64,000 nucleotides of DNA, from positions 2,050,001 to 2,114,000 of the forward strand of contig NC_015675.1 of NCBI RefSeq assembly GCF_000176035.2, written 5' to 3'. This DNA comes from Mesorhizobium opportunistum WSM2075 (lineage in GTDB: Bacteria; Pseudomonadota; Alphaproteobacteria; Rhizobiales; Rhizobiaceae). A program made the position numbers and the translations under genes. This document shows, one piece after another, positions 51,839 to 60,419 of this stretch. The stretch's first letter is position 1. Each line of letters starts with the position of its first letter. The notes under the pieces were generated by a model. That model was given only the letters and a program-made list of their open reading frames with translations, had not been told where the DNA came from and did no database searches.

Positions 51839-52921
51839 ATGTCCGACGCCGTCGACAAGGATTCGAAAACCGAGGAGGCGACGGAAAAGAAGATCCGCGA
51901 CACCATTGAACAGGGCAAGCTGCCCCATTCGAGGGAAACCGCGCTTCTCGCCTCCTTCGTCGCCATACTGGTGTTCACCGTCTTCTATGCCAAGGATGCC
52001 ATCATCGACCTCGGCATGTTCCTGGCGACATTTCTCGAGAAGCCGGAAGCCTGGCCGATGGACACCGAGACCGATGTCATCGCGCTCTACAAACTCGTCA
52101 TGCTGGAAGTGGGCCGCGCCCTCGTCAGCCTGCTGGTGCTGCTGAGTGTCGCCGGCATCGGCGCCTCGGTGCTGCAGAACATGCCGCAGATCGTCGGCGA
52201 GCGCATCAGGCCGCAGTTTTCGCGCATCTCGATCGTCAAGGGCTGGAACCGCATGTTCGGCGTTCAGGGCTGGGTCGAGTTCCTGAAGTCCTTGGGAAAG
52301 GTCGGCTTCGCCATTGCCGTGCTCTCCTTCACGCTGTCGGAAGATCACCGCAAGCTGCTCGCCGGGATGATCACCAATCCCGTTGCCTTCGGCCTCGTCA
52401 TCCGCGGCATCGCGGTCGACATATTGGTGGCGATCGTCTTCGTCATGGGGCTGATCGCGGCGATCGACATCGTCTGGTCGCGCTTCCACTGGAAGCAGGA
52501 CCTGCGCATGAGCAAGCAGGAGGTCAAGGATGAGTTCAAGCAGTCCGAGGGCGACCCGATCGTCAAGTCTCGGCTGCGCTCGCTGGCACGCGACCGCGCG
52601 CGCAAGCGGATGATGACGGCGGTGCCGCGCGCGACGCTGATCATCGCCAACCCGACCCACTTCTCGATTGCGCTGAAATATGTGCGCGACGAGGATTCGG
52701 CGCCGCTTGTGGTGGCCAAGGGGCAGGACCTGGTGGCGCTGAAAATCCGCGAGATCGCCAGGGAACACAACATCCCGATCTTCGAGGACGTGGCGCTCGC
52801 CCGCTCCATGTACAAGCAAGTTTCGGTCGATAATGTGATCCCGTCGCAATTCTACCAGGCCGTCGCCGAACTGGTGCGGATCGTCTACTCGAAAAAGGCT
52901 GAGCGCAGACAGATTTCATGA
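51839..52921 (+). CDS. flhB: Flagellar export switch protein FlhB
   Basis: A 360-residue membrane protein with four helices in the first 215 residues and a cytoplasmic domain that contains the self-cleaving motif ANPTHFSIAL, with Asn at residue 271. Other features are SKTEEATEKKIRDTIEQGKL at the start and RMSKQEVKDEFKQSEGDP in the linker. It switches from rod/hook to filament substrates when FliK acts. It lies three bases after fliG and overlaps the following gene by four. Confidence 0.96.
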   Translation: MSDAVDKDSKTEEATEKKIRDTIEQGKLPHSRETALLASFVAILVFTVFYAKDAIIDLGMFLATFLEKPEAWPMDTETDVIALYKLVMLEVGRALVSLLVLLSVAGIGASVLQNMPQIVGERIRPQFSRISIVKGWNRMFGVQGWVEFLKSLGKVGFAIAVLSFTLSEDHRKLLAGMITNPVAFGLVIRGIAVDILVAIVFVMGLIAAIDIVWSRFHWKQDLRMSKQEVKDEFKQSEGDPIVKSRLRSLARDRARKRMMTAVPRATLIIANPTHFSIALKYVRDEDSAPLVVAKGQDLVALKIREIAREHNIPIFEDVALARSMYKQVSVDNVIPSQFYQAVAELVRIVYSKKAERRQIS

Positions 52922-53352
52922 ACCGCCAACCGCACGCAAAATCCCGCGAGATCATCGTCGCCAGCGCCATCGAGCAAGTGGTGGGCGAACTGAGGCTGAT
53001 CGATGTCGCCGACTATATCGCCTTCATCCGGCTGGAGCATTTCGCCTGCCTGTCGGACCTGGTCGATTCAGCGGCGGAGCTGTTCTTCATGCCCGGCACG
53101 CTCAGGCTCGGTCATGGCGGCGAGGCGCATGTCGACTGGAGCGGCAGCCCGCGCATCGTGCTCGACCTTGAGCTGCGGCCGCCTGGGGCGACGGTCTATT
53201 TCCAGCTGACGCTGAGCGAGAACGGCAACTCGGTCGTGGTCAACTACGTCTCGTTCGAGAAGCCGGGCGAAGATCCCGAGCACAATACGGCCTTGCTCGA
53301 GACTGTGATCGAAGAGGCTCGTATCCGCAGGGTCGAGCCGCTGGCCTTCTGA
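52918..53352 (+). CDS. Conserved unknown protein after flhB
   Basis: A 144-residue soluble protein with a mixed alpha-beta pattern (SAIEQVVGELRLIDVADYIA; HVDWSGSPRIVLDLELRPPG; NSVVVNYVSFEKPGEDP). It has no membrane helix or signal peptide. The ATGA overlap with flhB indicates coupled translation and a likely flagellar or chemotaxis role. I do not recognise a family with known function. Confidence 0.65.
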   Translation: MNRQPHAKSREIIVASAIEQVVGELRLIDVADYIAFIRLEHFACLSDLVDSAAELFFMPGTLRLGHGGEAHVDWSGSPRIVLDLELRPPGATVYFQLTLSENGNSVVVNYVSFEKPGEDPEHNTALLETVIEEARIRRVEPLAF

Positions 53353-53397
53353 TATCTACTTGAACCTCAACAGACCTCGACCGCTCGGATCGTTTCA

Positions 53398-54168
53398 CTA
53401 TTCGATCAAACCGAGCCGCAGCGCCTTGGCCACCGCCTGGTTGCGGTTGACGGCGTTGAGCTTCTGCGTCGACTGGGTCAGGTACTGGTTGGCGGTGTGC
53501 ACCGACAGTTTCAGCAGCCGCGCGATCTCTTCGCTGGTGTTGCCGTTGGCGGTCAGCTTCAGGCATTCGAGTTCGCGCTTGGAGATGGCGCGCGTCCTGC
53601 CGGCATCGCTCGGAAGGATCCGGGCGACAGCGGCGAACAGCGAAAAACAGCGGGCATGGATTTCGTAGAGCGTATCCTGGGGGAGGGCGATCTCCGATCC
53701 GAGGAAGACGACAAGACCGCACTGGCCGCGATCGGCATGGACGGGCAAGGCGATACCGCTGGTGCCGGGCGCCAGCGGCGCCATCTGCTCGGTCCAGGCG
53801 AGTTTGCCGAACATCTCAGCCATAGCCGCGACGCCGTCATCCGCCCACCAGCGCGGCTCCGTCGAGTTTCGGGTGTGACGCACGATCTCCTCGCCATTGG
53901 CGGCCGAGATGAACTTCGTCGCCACCGCGACGCCGGGATAGTCGGAATCGAAACACGGGACCAGCCGTGCCCGCTCCGGTGACGGGCTGACGAAGAACAG
54001 GCCGAAGGCCGAGGCGTTGATGTCGACCGATATCCAGCGGCAGCGGCGCACGGCATCGGGAATGGTGACCGCGTGATGCGTTTCGGAGCCGAGCGAGAAG
54101 GCGCCGAACGGGTTGCGCTGCTCGTTGAAAAGGGCTTCGGCTGCTTCCTTGATGTCGGCGTTTTTCAA
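53398..54168 (-). CDS. visR: LuxR-type flagellar regulator VisR
   Basis: A 256-residue regulator with an N-terminal ligand-binding-like domain (about 1-180) and a C-terminal LuxR helix-turn-helix (ISKRELECLKLTANGNTSEE, LLKLSVHTANQYLTQSTQKL). In S. meliloti VisR works with VisN as a heterodimer at the top of the flagellar cascade and activates rem. The ATG overlaps the visN stop by four bases. It converges with the flhB run. Confidence 0.88.
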   Translation of the reverse strand: MKNADIKEAAEALFNEQRNPFGAFSLGSETHHAVTIPDAVRRCRWISVDINASAFGLFFVSPSPERARLVPCFDSDYPGVAVATKFISAANGEEIVRHTRNSTEPRWWADDGVAAMAEMFGKLAWTEQMAPLAPGTSGIALPVHADRGQCGLVVFLGSEIALPQDTLYEIHARCFSLFAAVARILPSDAGRTRAISKRELECLKLTANGNTSEEIARLLKLSVHTANQYLTQSTQKLNAVNRNQAVAKALRLGLIE

Positions 54169-54875
54169 ATGATGCCACTCCTGATCGCCGTGGCGATGGC
54201 CATCGCGCGGTTGCTGGCGGCAAACTTCTGGATGGCGTGGGTGATGTAGCTGTTGACGGTGTTGGACGAGACGCCAAGGATGACGGCGACCTCATCGGTG
54301 GTCTTGCCCTCCGAGACCCAGAACAGGCATTCGCGCTCGCGGTCAGACAGCGGATCCTGCATGGCGGCGGCGGCGATCAGCTGCGGAATGTGCGAGAGCG
54401 CATAGCAGCACTTCAGTTGCGCCTTCATCAGTGCCGGCTGGTCGATCTTGCCGGCACTTGCCGCCGAGAACAGGGCGAACAGGCGCTGACGACCGACATT
54501 CAGCCGCAGCGAATAGATCTCGGCATGGCCGAGCACGTCGAGCAGGCGGGCCTCTTCGCCGGAGACCAGTCCATCCGCATCCGGCGCCTGCGCCGCCACC
54601 AGCGGTCTTGGACGGGTACCGGGCGCAACGGTGAGCGTGCCCTGGGCAAGGCCGGCGATCAGCCGCTTGCCGATCAATTCGATGGCGTCGAAGATCCAGT
54701 TCGAGGAGACGATGCGCGCGTCGTTGCGGTCCTGGTCATGGACCATGGCGACCAGCATGTAGCTGTCGGCGCCGATCTCGGCGGTCAATTCCATGAAAAA
54801 GCTGGTGAGATCACCGCGCGACGTCAGGCGCGAGCCTAGTGTGTCGGATTGAAGAAGCGCGGCGGGACTGCTCAT
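54165..54875 (-). CDS. visN: LuxR-type flagellar regulator VisN
   Basis: A 236-residue regulator with the same plan as VisR: a ligand-binding-like domain and a C-terminal LuxR HTH (LSDRERECLFWVSEGKTTDE, VILGVSSNTVNSYITHAIQK). The ATG at 54875 is used (MSSPAALLQSD); an upstream ATG at 54965 would add 30 basic residues unlike VisN. Order visN-visR and the adjacent flagellar genes match S. meliloti. The 497 nt upstream likely hold the promoter. Confidence 0.88.
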   Translation of the reverse strand: MSSPAALLQSDTLGSRLTSRGDLTSFFMELTAEIGADSYMLVAMVHDQDRNDARIVSSNWIFDAIELIGKRLIAGLAQGTLTVAPGTRPRPLVAAQAPDADGLVSGEEARLLDVLGHAEIYSLRLNVGRQRLFALFSAASAGKIDQPALMKAQLKCCYALSHIPQLIAAAAMQDPLSDRERECLFWVSEGKTTDEVAVILGVSSNTVNSYITHAIQKFAASNRAMAIATAIRSGII

Positions 54876-55372
54876 CTGATGCTTTTGGCCGGAATCGATT
54901 CTGATGTCCGGATGCTGGAGAGCCAGCCGCCGAACCCGAAAACGCGTTACTTTTACGAGACACACACGAGGCGCGGGGCCGCGCCAATCAGACGGAATCC
55001 ATTCAGGGAACGCGAAGCCGTCCGCGTCTGGCGCCGGAAAATTTCCGGAACGTGAGACTTTGGGTGGTCGCCGCGCCCCCCGAGGACCGGCTGATTCGGT
55101 TCTAATCTACCCGCAGATGAATCCGACATCAAACGCGATTTGACAAAATCGAATCTGATGGACTCGAGGTGCGATTCAGGAGGCGATTTTCGTAGCCTTC
55201 GAGGCGTGAAAATGTCGGGACTGTGCAAGCCGGCCATATCGGCGGCCGGCCCGTTGCGATAGATTCGAAAATGCCGAAGGGATGGGCATCTCCGGCAATC
55301 GAGCCTGTAGACGGCATGACTCACGAAGTCGTTACACAGGCTGATGGCATATTTGGGTTTCGGGGGGAAACT
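54876..55372. other. Intergenic region upstream of visN, 497 nt
   Basis: No credible gene. It separates divergent visN and the TMEM43-like gene. It contains a perfect palindrome CCGGAAA-A-TTTCCGG at 55034-55048, 159 bases before the visN start, and a GC hairpin (GCCGGCC at 55229, GGCCGGC at 55244). Composition is somewhat more AT-rich around 55130-55200. Confidence 0.5.
55034..55048. promoter_or_regulatory. Palindrome upstream of visN
   Basis: CCGGAAA and TTTCCGG form a perfect 7-bp inverted repeat around one A. The size and spacing suit a dimeric regulator. Whether it affects visN or the divergent gene is unknown. Confidence 0.3.
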
Positions 55373-56566
55373 ATGAGCGATTCATTTCGGGAAGTTACGT
55401 CCGTCTCGTGGTTCGGGCGGATCAAACGCGCGGTCGGCGGGGTCATATTCGGCCTGCTTCTAGTCGTGCTGATGGTGATCGGGCTGTTCTGGAACGAAGG
55501 CCGCGCGGTGCAGACGGCGCGCTCGCTGGCCGAGGGCGCCGGCGCCGTCGTCTCCACGGGCGCCGCCAGTGTCGACGCCGCCAATGACGGCAAACTGGTG
55601 CATGTCAGCGGGCCGGTGACAGCCGATAGCGGGCTGTCGGATCCGGATTTCGGGATCGCGGCGCAAGGCCTGCGCCTGTCGCGCAGCGTCGAGATGTATC
55701 AGTGGAAGGAAGACTCCAAATCCGAGACCACCAAGAAGCTCGGCGGCGGCGAGGAGACGGAGACGACCTACAGCTATTCGAAGGTGTGGGACGACAGCCA
55801 GATCGACTCGTCGGATTTCAAGAAGCCGGATGGCCATCAGAATCCGCCGATGGCGATCCACAGCCGGACCTTCCAGATTCCGGAAGGCAAGCTCGTCGCC
55901 TTCGATCTCGATGCGCCAGTGCTGGATCGCATCGAGGGCGACAAGGATCTTTCGCTATCGCCAAGCCAGTCGGCCGCGATAAAGGCCGCCTATTCCGGGA
56001 CGAAGCCGCTCAGCATCGTCGACGGCAGGATCTATCTCGGTACCGACAACACAACGCCGGCGCTCGGCGACTACCGCATCGGCTACGACCTTGCGCCGCT
56101 CGGCGTGATCAGCATCGTCGCGCGCCAGGCCGGCAGCCGGTTCGAGCCTTACCAGACGGAAGCAGGCGATGCGCTGCTGATGGTCGATACGGGCCAGGTG
56201 CCAGCCGACAAGATGTTCGCCGAGGCGGTCAGCGCCAACACGCTGATCACCTGGCTGCTGCGTGCCGCCGGCCTGCTGCTTTTGACGATCGGCTTTGCGC
56301 TGTTCCTCAGCCCGATCGGCGTGATCCTCGACGTCATCCCGTTCCTCGGCAGCATGGCGCGGATGGGAACCGGCATCATCGCCTTCTTCCTGGCGATCCT
56401 GGTCGGCACGACGACGATCGCGATTGCCTGGTTCTGGTATCGGCCGGTTCTGGCGGTTGGCATCCTGGCCGCCGGCGTCATCGCTGCGGCGGCGGTCTAT
56501 TATCTCGGGCGGTCACGCAAGCCAGTGGCGCCGATGGCCGCGCCAGGCACTGGCACCGCGGCGTAG
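55373..56566 (+). CDS. TMEM43-family membrane protein
   Basis: A 397-residue protein with one N-terminal membrane helix (about 22-42: GGVIFGLLLVVLMVIGLFWN), a large extracytoplasmic domain of about 250 residues (AQGLRLSRSVEMYQWKEDSK; IGYDLAPLGVISIVARQAGS), and three helices at the C-terminus (TWLLRAAGLLLLTIGFALFL; MGTGIIAFFLAILVGTTTIA; VLAVGILAAGVIAAAAVYYL). This is the TMEM43 plan shared by bacteria and animals; the bacterial role is unknown. The start is the ATG at 55373, with a G-rich stretch nine bases upstream. Confidence 0.78.
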   Translation: MSDSFREVTSVSWFGRIKRAVGGVIFGLLLVVLMVIGLFWNEGRAVQTARSLAEGAGAVVSTGAASVDAANDGKLVHVSGPVTADSGLSDPDFGIAAQGLRLSRSVEMYQWKEDSKSETTKKLGGGEETETTYSYSKVWDDSQIDSSDFKKPDGHQNPPMAIHSRTFQIPEGKLVAFDLDAPVLDRIEGDKDLSLSPSQSAAIKAAYSGTKPLSIVDGRIYLGTDNTTPALGDYRIGYDLAPLGVISIVARQAGSRFEPYQTEAGDALLMVDTGQVPADKMFAEAVSANTLITWLLRAAGLLLLTIGFALFLSPIGVILDVIPFLGSMARMGTGIIAFFLAILVGTTTIAIAWFWYRPVLAVGILAAGVIAAAAVYYLGRSRKPVAPMAAPGTGTAA

Positions 56567-56630
56567 CCTGCGAACAAGGGCGGCCACGCGCCCTTTTCTT
56601 TCGTGCCTGTCGCTGTGCTTGCGAGAAGGT

Positions 56631-57662
56631 CTACCGATCCTCGAAACCGGTCAGCACGCCGACGGCGTTGATGCCGATCTCCTCGACGGCATAGCCGCCT
56701 TCCATGACGAACAGCGTCGGCAGGCCGAGTTTGGCGATGCGGCGCCCGATCTTGGGATAGTCGGGGCTGGTCAGCTTGAACTGGCTGATCGGGTCCTTCT
56801 CGAAGGTGTCGACGCCGAGCGAGACGATGACGATGTCGGGCGCGTAGGCGGCGAGCTTCGCGCAGGCGTCCTCCAGCGAGGCGTTCCAGGCGTCCCAGCC
56901 GGTGCCGAAGGGCATCGGATAGTTGATGTTGAAGCCTTCGCCCGCGCCGGCGCCACGCTCGTCGGCGTGGCCGAGGAAGAACGGATACTCGACCATCGGG
57001 TCGCCATGCAGATTGAGAACCTGTACGTCGGCGCGATCATAGAAGATCTCCTGCGTACCGTTGCCGTGGTGGTAGTCGACGTCGAGGATGGAGACACGGC
57101 TTGCGCCCTGGTCGCGGAACCATTGCGCCGCGACGGCGGCGTTGTTGATGTAGCAATAGCCGCCCATGAAGCCGGCGCCGGCATGATGGCCGGGCGGACG
57201 GCAGAGCGCGAAGGCGGACCTTTCGCCGGCCTTGACCAGGCCGGCGGCGGTGAGCGCCACGTCATAGGACGACTTGATCGCCGTCCATGTGCCTTCGACG
57301 AAGGTGGCGCCGGCATCGAAGGAATAGTAGCCGAGCAGCGCATCGACACGCTTCGGCGGCACGTCGCCGCGCAGGCCGCGCGTCGGCCAGGTGAAGGGCA
57401 TCGCCGTGCCCTCGTGACCGGAAGCCACCCACTGCGGCCAGACTGTCGGCAGGAAGTCGATATAGTCCGATTTGTGAATGCGTTTGGCGGCCGCAAGATC
57501 GTGCTCGAGCGGCAGGACGATCGGACCGAGCTTCTCGCTTTCGACCCGCGCCTTGATGAATTCGGCGCGCGAGGGCTTTTCAAAACCCGGCACGATCGCT
57601 GATGTGACCAGTTCCATCTGGCCGGCATGGCCGGCATGAAGCGGCGAATAGACAGTCTTCAT
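56631..57662 (-). CDS. Acetylpolyamine amidohydrolase-like (histone deacetylase family)
   Basis: A 343-residue zinc hydrolase. The catalytic His pair is in CRPPGHHAGAGFMGGYCYIN (residues 159-160), and zinc ligands are in DVDYHHGNGTQ (Asp196, His198) and SLGVDTFEKDP, with the active-site Tyr in MEGGYAVEEIG. Length and residue spacing match the acetylpolyamine amidohydrolase of Mycoplana (341 residues), which removes acetyl groups from acetylputrescine and related compounds. It lies next to a TetR gene and near a polyamine-type ABC transporter, which supports this substrate. Confidence 0.85.
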   Translation of the reverse strand: MKTVYSPLHAGHAGQMELVTSAIVPGFEKPSRAEFIKARVESEKLGPIVLPLEHDLAAAKRIHKSDYIDFLPTVWPQWVASGHEGTAMPFTWPTRGLRGDVPPKRVDALLGYYSFDAGATFVEGTWTAIKSSYDVALTAAGLVKAGERSAFALCRPPGHHAGAGFMGGYCYINNAAVAAQWFRDQGASRVSILDVDYHHGNGTQEIFYDRADVQVLNLHGDPMVEYPFFLGHADERGAGAGEGFNINYPMPFGTGWDAWNASLEDACAKLAAYAPDIVIVSLGVDTFEKDPISQFKLTSPDYPKIGRRIAKLGLPTLFVMEGGYAVEEIGINAVGVLTGFEDR

Positions 57663-57685
57663 AAAATTCCTCTCGAAATGCGAAA

Positions 57686-58339
57686 TCAGTCAAGGTTGAG
57701 GTAGGGGGTCACCAAAGCGAGCCACATTCTTTCCACATCGTCCTCGATGAGGTCATATGTCTTGCGATCTCTTTTCAGCCCCACGAGCCGGCAGGCGTGC
57801 CCGACGTCCATCATCAGCACGCCGAGCCGGCTGGCGATCTCGTCTTCAAGGGCTGGATTCACATGCTGCAGCCATGCGGCGTACAGCGCGATGATCTGCT
57901 CGTCATATTCGTCCTGGATCGGCCTGAGGTCGGCGTTGCCGGAAATGGCCTCGATCACCGGCATCAGGGTGGCGTTGTCGCGATAGAGCGTGGACGTGTC
58001 GATGAAGAGCTTGCGCACTTCCTGGCGAAACTCGTCGCGGTTGGTGGGCGGCACGACCTCGATGCGCCTCGCGATCACCTCGGGAAAGGAGGACAGCCAG
58101 CGCCGGGCGAGGTCCAGGAGAATGGCTTCCTTGTTGGGAAAGTATTGGTAGACCGAACCGACCGACAGGCCGGCGCGCCGGGCAATGGCGAGCGTCGTCG
58201 GCGCCTTGGTTCCCTGCTCCCGCGTCAAGACCAGCGCCGCGTCGAGAATCCGGTCGACCACCTTGCTCGACCGCTGTTGCCGCGGCTGCTTGCGCGGTTC
58301 GAGCGCCATCCTGGTTTCGCGGCTGAGACTGCGCTTCAC
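57686..58339 (-). CDS. TetR/AcrR family transcriptional regulator
   Basis: A 217-residue regulator. The TetR HTH spans about residues 30-75 (VVDRILDAALVLTREQGTKA, LAIARRAGLSVGSVYQYFPN, KEAILLDLARRWL); the rest is a helical ligand-binding domain. The GTG at 58339 is chosen since GAGGA lies nine bases upstream; ATGs at 58309 and 58471 are alternatives. It probably regulates the divergent amidohydrolase/transporter genes, the adjacent deacetylase, or both. Confidence 0.85.
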   Translation of the reverse strand: MKRSLSRETRMALEPRKQPRQQRSSKVVDRILDAALVLTREQGTKAPTTLAIARRAGLSVGSVYQYFPNKEAILLDLARRWLSSFPEVIARRIEVVPPTNRDEFRQEVRKLFIDTSTLYRDNATLMPVIEAISGNADLRPIQDEYDEQIIALYAAWLQHVNPALEDEIASRLGVLMMDVGHACRLVGLKRDRKTYDLIEDDVERMWLALVTPYLNLD

Positions 58340-58424
58340 TGCTCGATGTCCTCGTTCCCTGCCGGGTCTCAATACGGGTGCAGGTGCTGTCCAATACATT
58401 CGAAATTCGGTACGTTGACAAACG

Positions 58425-58438
58425 CGAATAATTAGTCG
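58425..58438. promoter_or_regulatory. Imperfect palindrome, candidate TetR operator
   Basis: CGAATAATTAGTCG is a 14-bp inverted repeat with 12 of 14 positions symmetric, in an AT-rich patch between the divergent TetR and amidohydrolase genes. A TTGACA (58415-58420, plus strand) lies just to the left. No good -10 was seen at the right spacing. Confidence 0.3.
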
Positions 58439-58597
58439 CATTCTTTTATCCACGCTGTTTTCAGGGATCACAAGGGGAATTTCCAGAGACAGCGCACTGG
58501 CATCATTTTTCGTCCGATAGCGCCGCTGCGGTGACGTGGCAGGTTGTCGGACAAGAGGATTGCCGGTCTCAGTCAGTCGTCAAAGCGCGGAGTCGCG

Positions 58598-60277
58598 ATG
58601 TCTGTCACAGGTGCGGGTCACAATGCGGATCTGATCGTCATCAATGGTCATGTGCTGACCATGGACGATGACAATCCCACCGCCGAGGCCGTTGCCGTCA
58701 AGGACGGCACCATCATCGCCATCGGCGGCCGTGCCTCCATCGAAGAGCTCAAAGGTCCGGTCACAAAGGTGATCGACGCCAAGGGCGGTTCGGTGATCCC
58801 GGGCTTCATCGAAGCCCACATGCATCTGTTCTCCGGCGGGGCCGAGCTCGCGCATCTTCAGCTTGGCGGTGTCCATGGCTTCGAGGCGTTGCAAAAGGCG
58901 ATCCGCGACTATGCGCCGACACGGCCACATGCCACGATGCTGGTCGGGCAGGGCGTCGACTACACCGTGCTTGGCAGCGAGCGGGTGACGCGCCACCATC
59001 TCGACCAAATCCTGCCGGACCGGCCCTTCTGCATGGCTGCGCCCGACCATCACACGATGTGGGCCAACACCAGGGCGCTGGAGATGGCCGGCATCCTGCA
59101 CGGACGCACGCTTGGTCCGGGCAACGAGATCGTCATGGGTGACGATGGGCTGGCAACGGGTGAATTGCGCGAGGGCGAGGCCTTCGGTCCGGTGCTCGAC
59201 CTTGCCGGCGAGAGCCGGGTGCGGCTGGGGCTGGCGACAGGCGGCGAGCCGGACCCGATGCCGTCGGCGGAAGAACGCGCCGCCGACCGCGACATCATGC
59301 GGCGTGGGCTTGCCTGGTGCACGCGCCACGGCATCACCTCGATCCAGAACATGGACGGCAATCTCTACCAGCTCGAGCTGCTGGCCGAAATCGACGCCGC
59401 GGAAGGCTTGCCCTGCCGCGTCCAGATCCCGTTCCACTACAAGAATTTCATGACGCTCGACATGCTCGACAAGGCGTTCGTGATGAACGAGCGCTACAAC
59501 AGCGAGTGGCTGTCTTCGGGCATGGTCAAGGTGTTCTACGACGGCGTGCTCGATTCCTGGACGGCGGTGATGGTCGAGCCTTATGCCGATCGCACCGACT
59601 GGGTCGGCGAGCCGCTGTTCACGCCGCAGCAGTTCATCGATCTGGCGGTTGCCGTCGACAAACGTGGACTGCAGATTGCCGTGCACTCGATCGGCGACGG
59701 CGCGGTCCGCGCCGTGCTCGACGGCTACGAGGCGGCGCAAAAAGCCAATGGCAAGCGCGACAGCCGGCATCGCGTCGAACATATCGAGGTCACAACCGCA
59801 TCGGACGTGCCGCGCTTCGCCGAACTCGGTGTCATCGCCTCCATGCAGCCGCCGCATCCGCCCGGCGCCATGGATTTTCCGCTGGAGCCGACCGTGTCGC
59901 GCATCGGGCCGGCCCGTTGGCCGCTGAGCTATGCCTGGCGGACCTTGAAGAATGCCGGCGCGCATGTCGTGTTCGCATCGGACTGGCCGGTATCGCCGAT
60001 CGATCCGATCCTGGGCATTCAAGCGGCAGTGATGCGCAAACCATGGGCAGAAAGCGACCCGGACCAGAGCTTCTCGCTGCATGAATCGCTTGCCGCCTAC
60101 ACGGTGGAGGGTGCCTATGCGGAGTTCGCCGAGCACCGCAAGGGTATGCTGAAACCAGGCTATTTGGCCGATCTGGTGGTTTTATCTGCCGATATCGAGA
60201 AGACGGCGCCGGCCAATCTGCACAGACTGCGGCCGGTGACGACGATCTGCGGCGGCAAGGTCACCTATCAGGCCTGA
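58598..60277 (+). CDS. YtcJ-like amidohydrolase (Amidohydro_3)
   Basis: A 559-residue metal-dependent amidohydrolase: N-terminal beta strand (ADLIVINGHVLTMDDDNPTA), metal site IEAHMHLFSGG, then HSIGDGAVRAVLDGYEAAQK, RHRVEHIEVT and ASDWPVSPIDPILGIQAAVM. Typical YtcJ length. It hydrolyses amide or imine bonds in small molecules; the substrate is unknown, but context suggests an acetylated or acylated polyamine or related amine. The ATG at 58598 has GCGGAG upstream; a TTG at 58544 is in frame. Confidence 0.85.
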   Translation: MSVTGAGHNADLIVINGHVLTMDDDNPTAEAVAVKDGTIIAIGGRASIEELKGPVTKVIDAKGGSVIPGFIEAHMHLFSGGAELAHLQLGGVHGFEALQKAIRDYAPTRPHATMLVGQGVDYTVLGSERVTRHHLDQILPDRPFCMAAPDHHTMWANTRALEMAGILHGRTLGPGNEIVMGDDGLATGELREGEAFGPVLDLAGESRVRLGLATGGEPDPMPSAEERAADRDIMRRGLAWCTRHGITSIQNMDGNLYQLELLAEIDAAEGLPCRVQIPFHYKNFMTLDMLDKAFVMNERYNSEWLSSGMVKVFYDGVLDSWTAVMVEPYADRTDWVGEPLFTPQQFIDLAVAVDKRGLQIAVHSIGDGAVRAVLDGYEAAQKANGKRDSRHRVEHIEVTTASDVPRFAELGVIASMQPPHPPGAMDFPLEPTVSRIGPARWPLSYAWRTLKNAGAHVVFASDWPVSPIDPILGIQAAVMRKPWAESDPDQSFSLHESLAAYTVEGAYAEFAEHRKGMLKPGYLADLVVLSADIEKTAPANLHRLRPVTTICGGKVTYQA

Positions 60278-60419
60278 CAATGGCATGCGGCTTGCTAGCC
60301 GAATGAATGACTACTGAACTGTGATTCAATGCCGGACTTGCCAACCTACCGGCCGTGTGGTCACATCCAACAGGGGAAAAACCTCGCCAGCAAGAGCGGG
60401 GTCAACAGTGAGGCGTATC

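Noticed and set aside
58415..58443. Sigma-70 promoter starting at TTGACA
   Set aside because: No acceptable -10 hexamer at 16-18 bases; kept only as part of the palindrome observation.
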